In this document: in pieces, positions 63,471 through 64,000 of the stretch
Layout of the letters: the number at the start of each line of letters is the position of its first letter
Numbering within the stretch: the first letter of the stretch is position 1
Source: Dama dama
Lineage: Eukaryota; Chordata; Mammalia; Artiodactyla; Cervidae
NCBI RefSeq assembly: GCF_033118175.1
Contig: NC_083697.1
Coordinates: forward strand, 20,558,001-20,622,000
Direction: 5' to 3'
Length of the DNA: 64,000 nucleotides
Notes under the pieces: generated by a model
The model's database searches: none
Told to the model about the DNA's origin: nothing
The model's input: the letters and a program-made list of their open reading frames with translations, nothing else
Program-made: the position numbers and the translations under genes

Positions 63471-64000
63471 CATATGTTCTACTATTCATCCAACCATTCA
63501 TTTATTCCATATTTTTTTTTCCAGAAAGAATTCAAGTCAGTTTGATAAGGAGACTCTTACAAAACATTGTATTAAGGTGGAAGAATGGTCATTGATAAAA
63601 GGGTCCTTAGAAAACTTAATATTAATAGTGCTAGAGTATTTTATAGGATCCCTACAGTCCTAATGCTTCCATGTTAACAGAATTTGCTAACAGTTCATTT
63701 TGATCTTAGTTCTTGCCAGGTGGATAGGAAAGAATGTTAATTTCCCTTGTTCCTTGGAGCAGTTTCTTTTGTCTCCTAGTGGCTTTAAGGCTGATAATCT
63801 TTATGTCCTGTTTTATTTTTGTATTCTTTACAGTCTTGCTCTTGAGTATACTCGAAACATGGAAATATGTAGACAGCTGATCTCAAATAGGAAGGGCCAA
63901 GATAAAGGGTTAACTAAATAAAGATAGGACTCTTTTAAAGTCAGTAACATTGTAAAAAAGTTTACCCACCTCCATGACCTTGTGGGAGTGACAAGGTGGT
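63471..64000. other. unassigned DNA
   Basis: No named repeat. Plus-strand frames of 88 (63397-63663) and 73 codons (63700-63921) have no domain. Confidence 0.4.

Noticed and set aside
1..64000. A bacterial-type system, operon, CRISPR array or prophage
   Set aside because: The window is dominated by ruminant retroposons, lacks long open frames and ribosome-binding-site spacing, and has no spaced direct-repeat array.

Overview
The window is ruminant nuclear DNA (Pecora: cattle, sheep, goat or deer type). The diagnosis rests on dense families restricted to, or hugely expanded in, ruminants: tRNA-derived Bov-tA SINEs, a dimeric Bov-A2, BovB (RTE-type) LINE fragments, ruminant L1 3' ends (L1_BT-like) and CHR-type cetartiodactyl SINEs. 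Older mammalian repeats (MIR, L2, CR1/L3-like, L1M, MER5A, Tigger1, hAT-Charlie, old LTRs) lie between them. I find no convincing intact protein-coding gene: no open frame exceeds about 200 codons, and the longest ones (at about 28.3, 33.0, 56.0 and 56.1 kb) lie in BovB or L1. Family names are from memory of consensus sequences, with no search run.

Layout. 0-5 kb: an old LTR on the minus strand, a BovB scrap, unassigned DNA, one Bov-tA and an L2. 5-8.6 kb: a nested pile of L1, a second L1, an end-to-end inverted BovB, head-to-head Bov-tA pieces and an older L1. 11.65-12.56 kb: a ferritin light chain (FTL) processed pseudogene on the minus strand, with 5' UTR including the remnant of its iron-responsive element, coding region, 3' UTR and a 15-bp target-site duplication (TSD). 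17-23 kb: L1 with a Tigger1 inside it, then a long old L1 on the minus strand. 24.7-25.3 kb: a short ruminant L1 that appears to carry a 3' transduction. 28 kb: a CHR SINE with a BovB inserted at its right target-site copy. 32.7-34.9 kb: an L1 with a 5' inversion. 37.7-43.3 kb: BovB copies, old L1 pieces, and an unassigned segment ending in a poly(A) signal. 45 kb: a possible terminal-exon-like segment, unproven. 48.6-50.8 kb: L2 and a run of SINEs. 51.6-52.0 kb: a class I endogenous-retrovirus solo LTR. 54.9-56.7 kb: Bov-A2 and a BovB with an open 180-codon reverse-transcriptase tail. 57.8-59.3 kb: a hAT-Charlie element with recognisable transposase residues. 60.5-61.0 kb: MER5A split by a Bov-tA.

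Nothing here works together as a pathway. The window is best read as gene-poor intergenic or intronic DNA whose history is recorded by insertions into insertions; many insertions show TSDs, which give their relative ages. I saw no CRISPR array, operon, rRNA or functional tRNA, and no sign of an undescribed biological system. The observations most worth checking are the L1 3' transduction, the FTL retrocopy, the stacked target-site copies at 28 kb and the exon-like segment at 45 kb.
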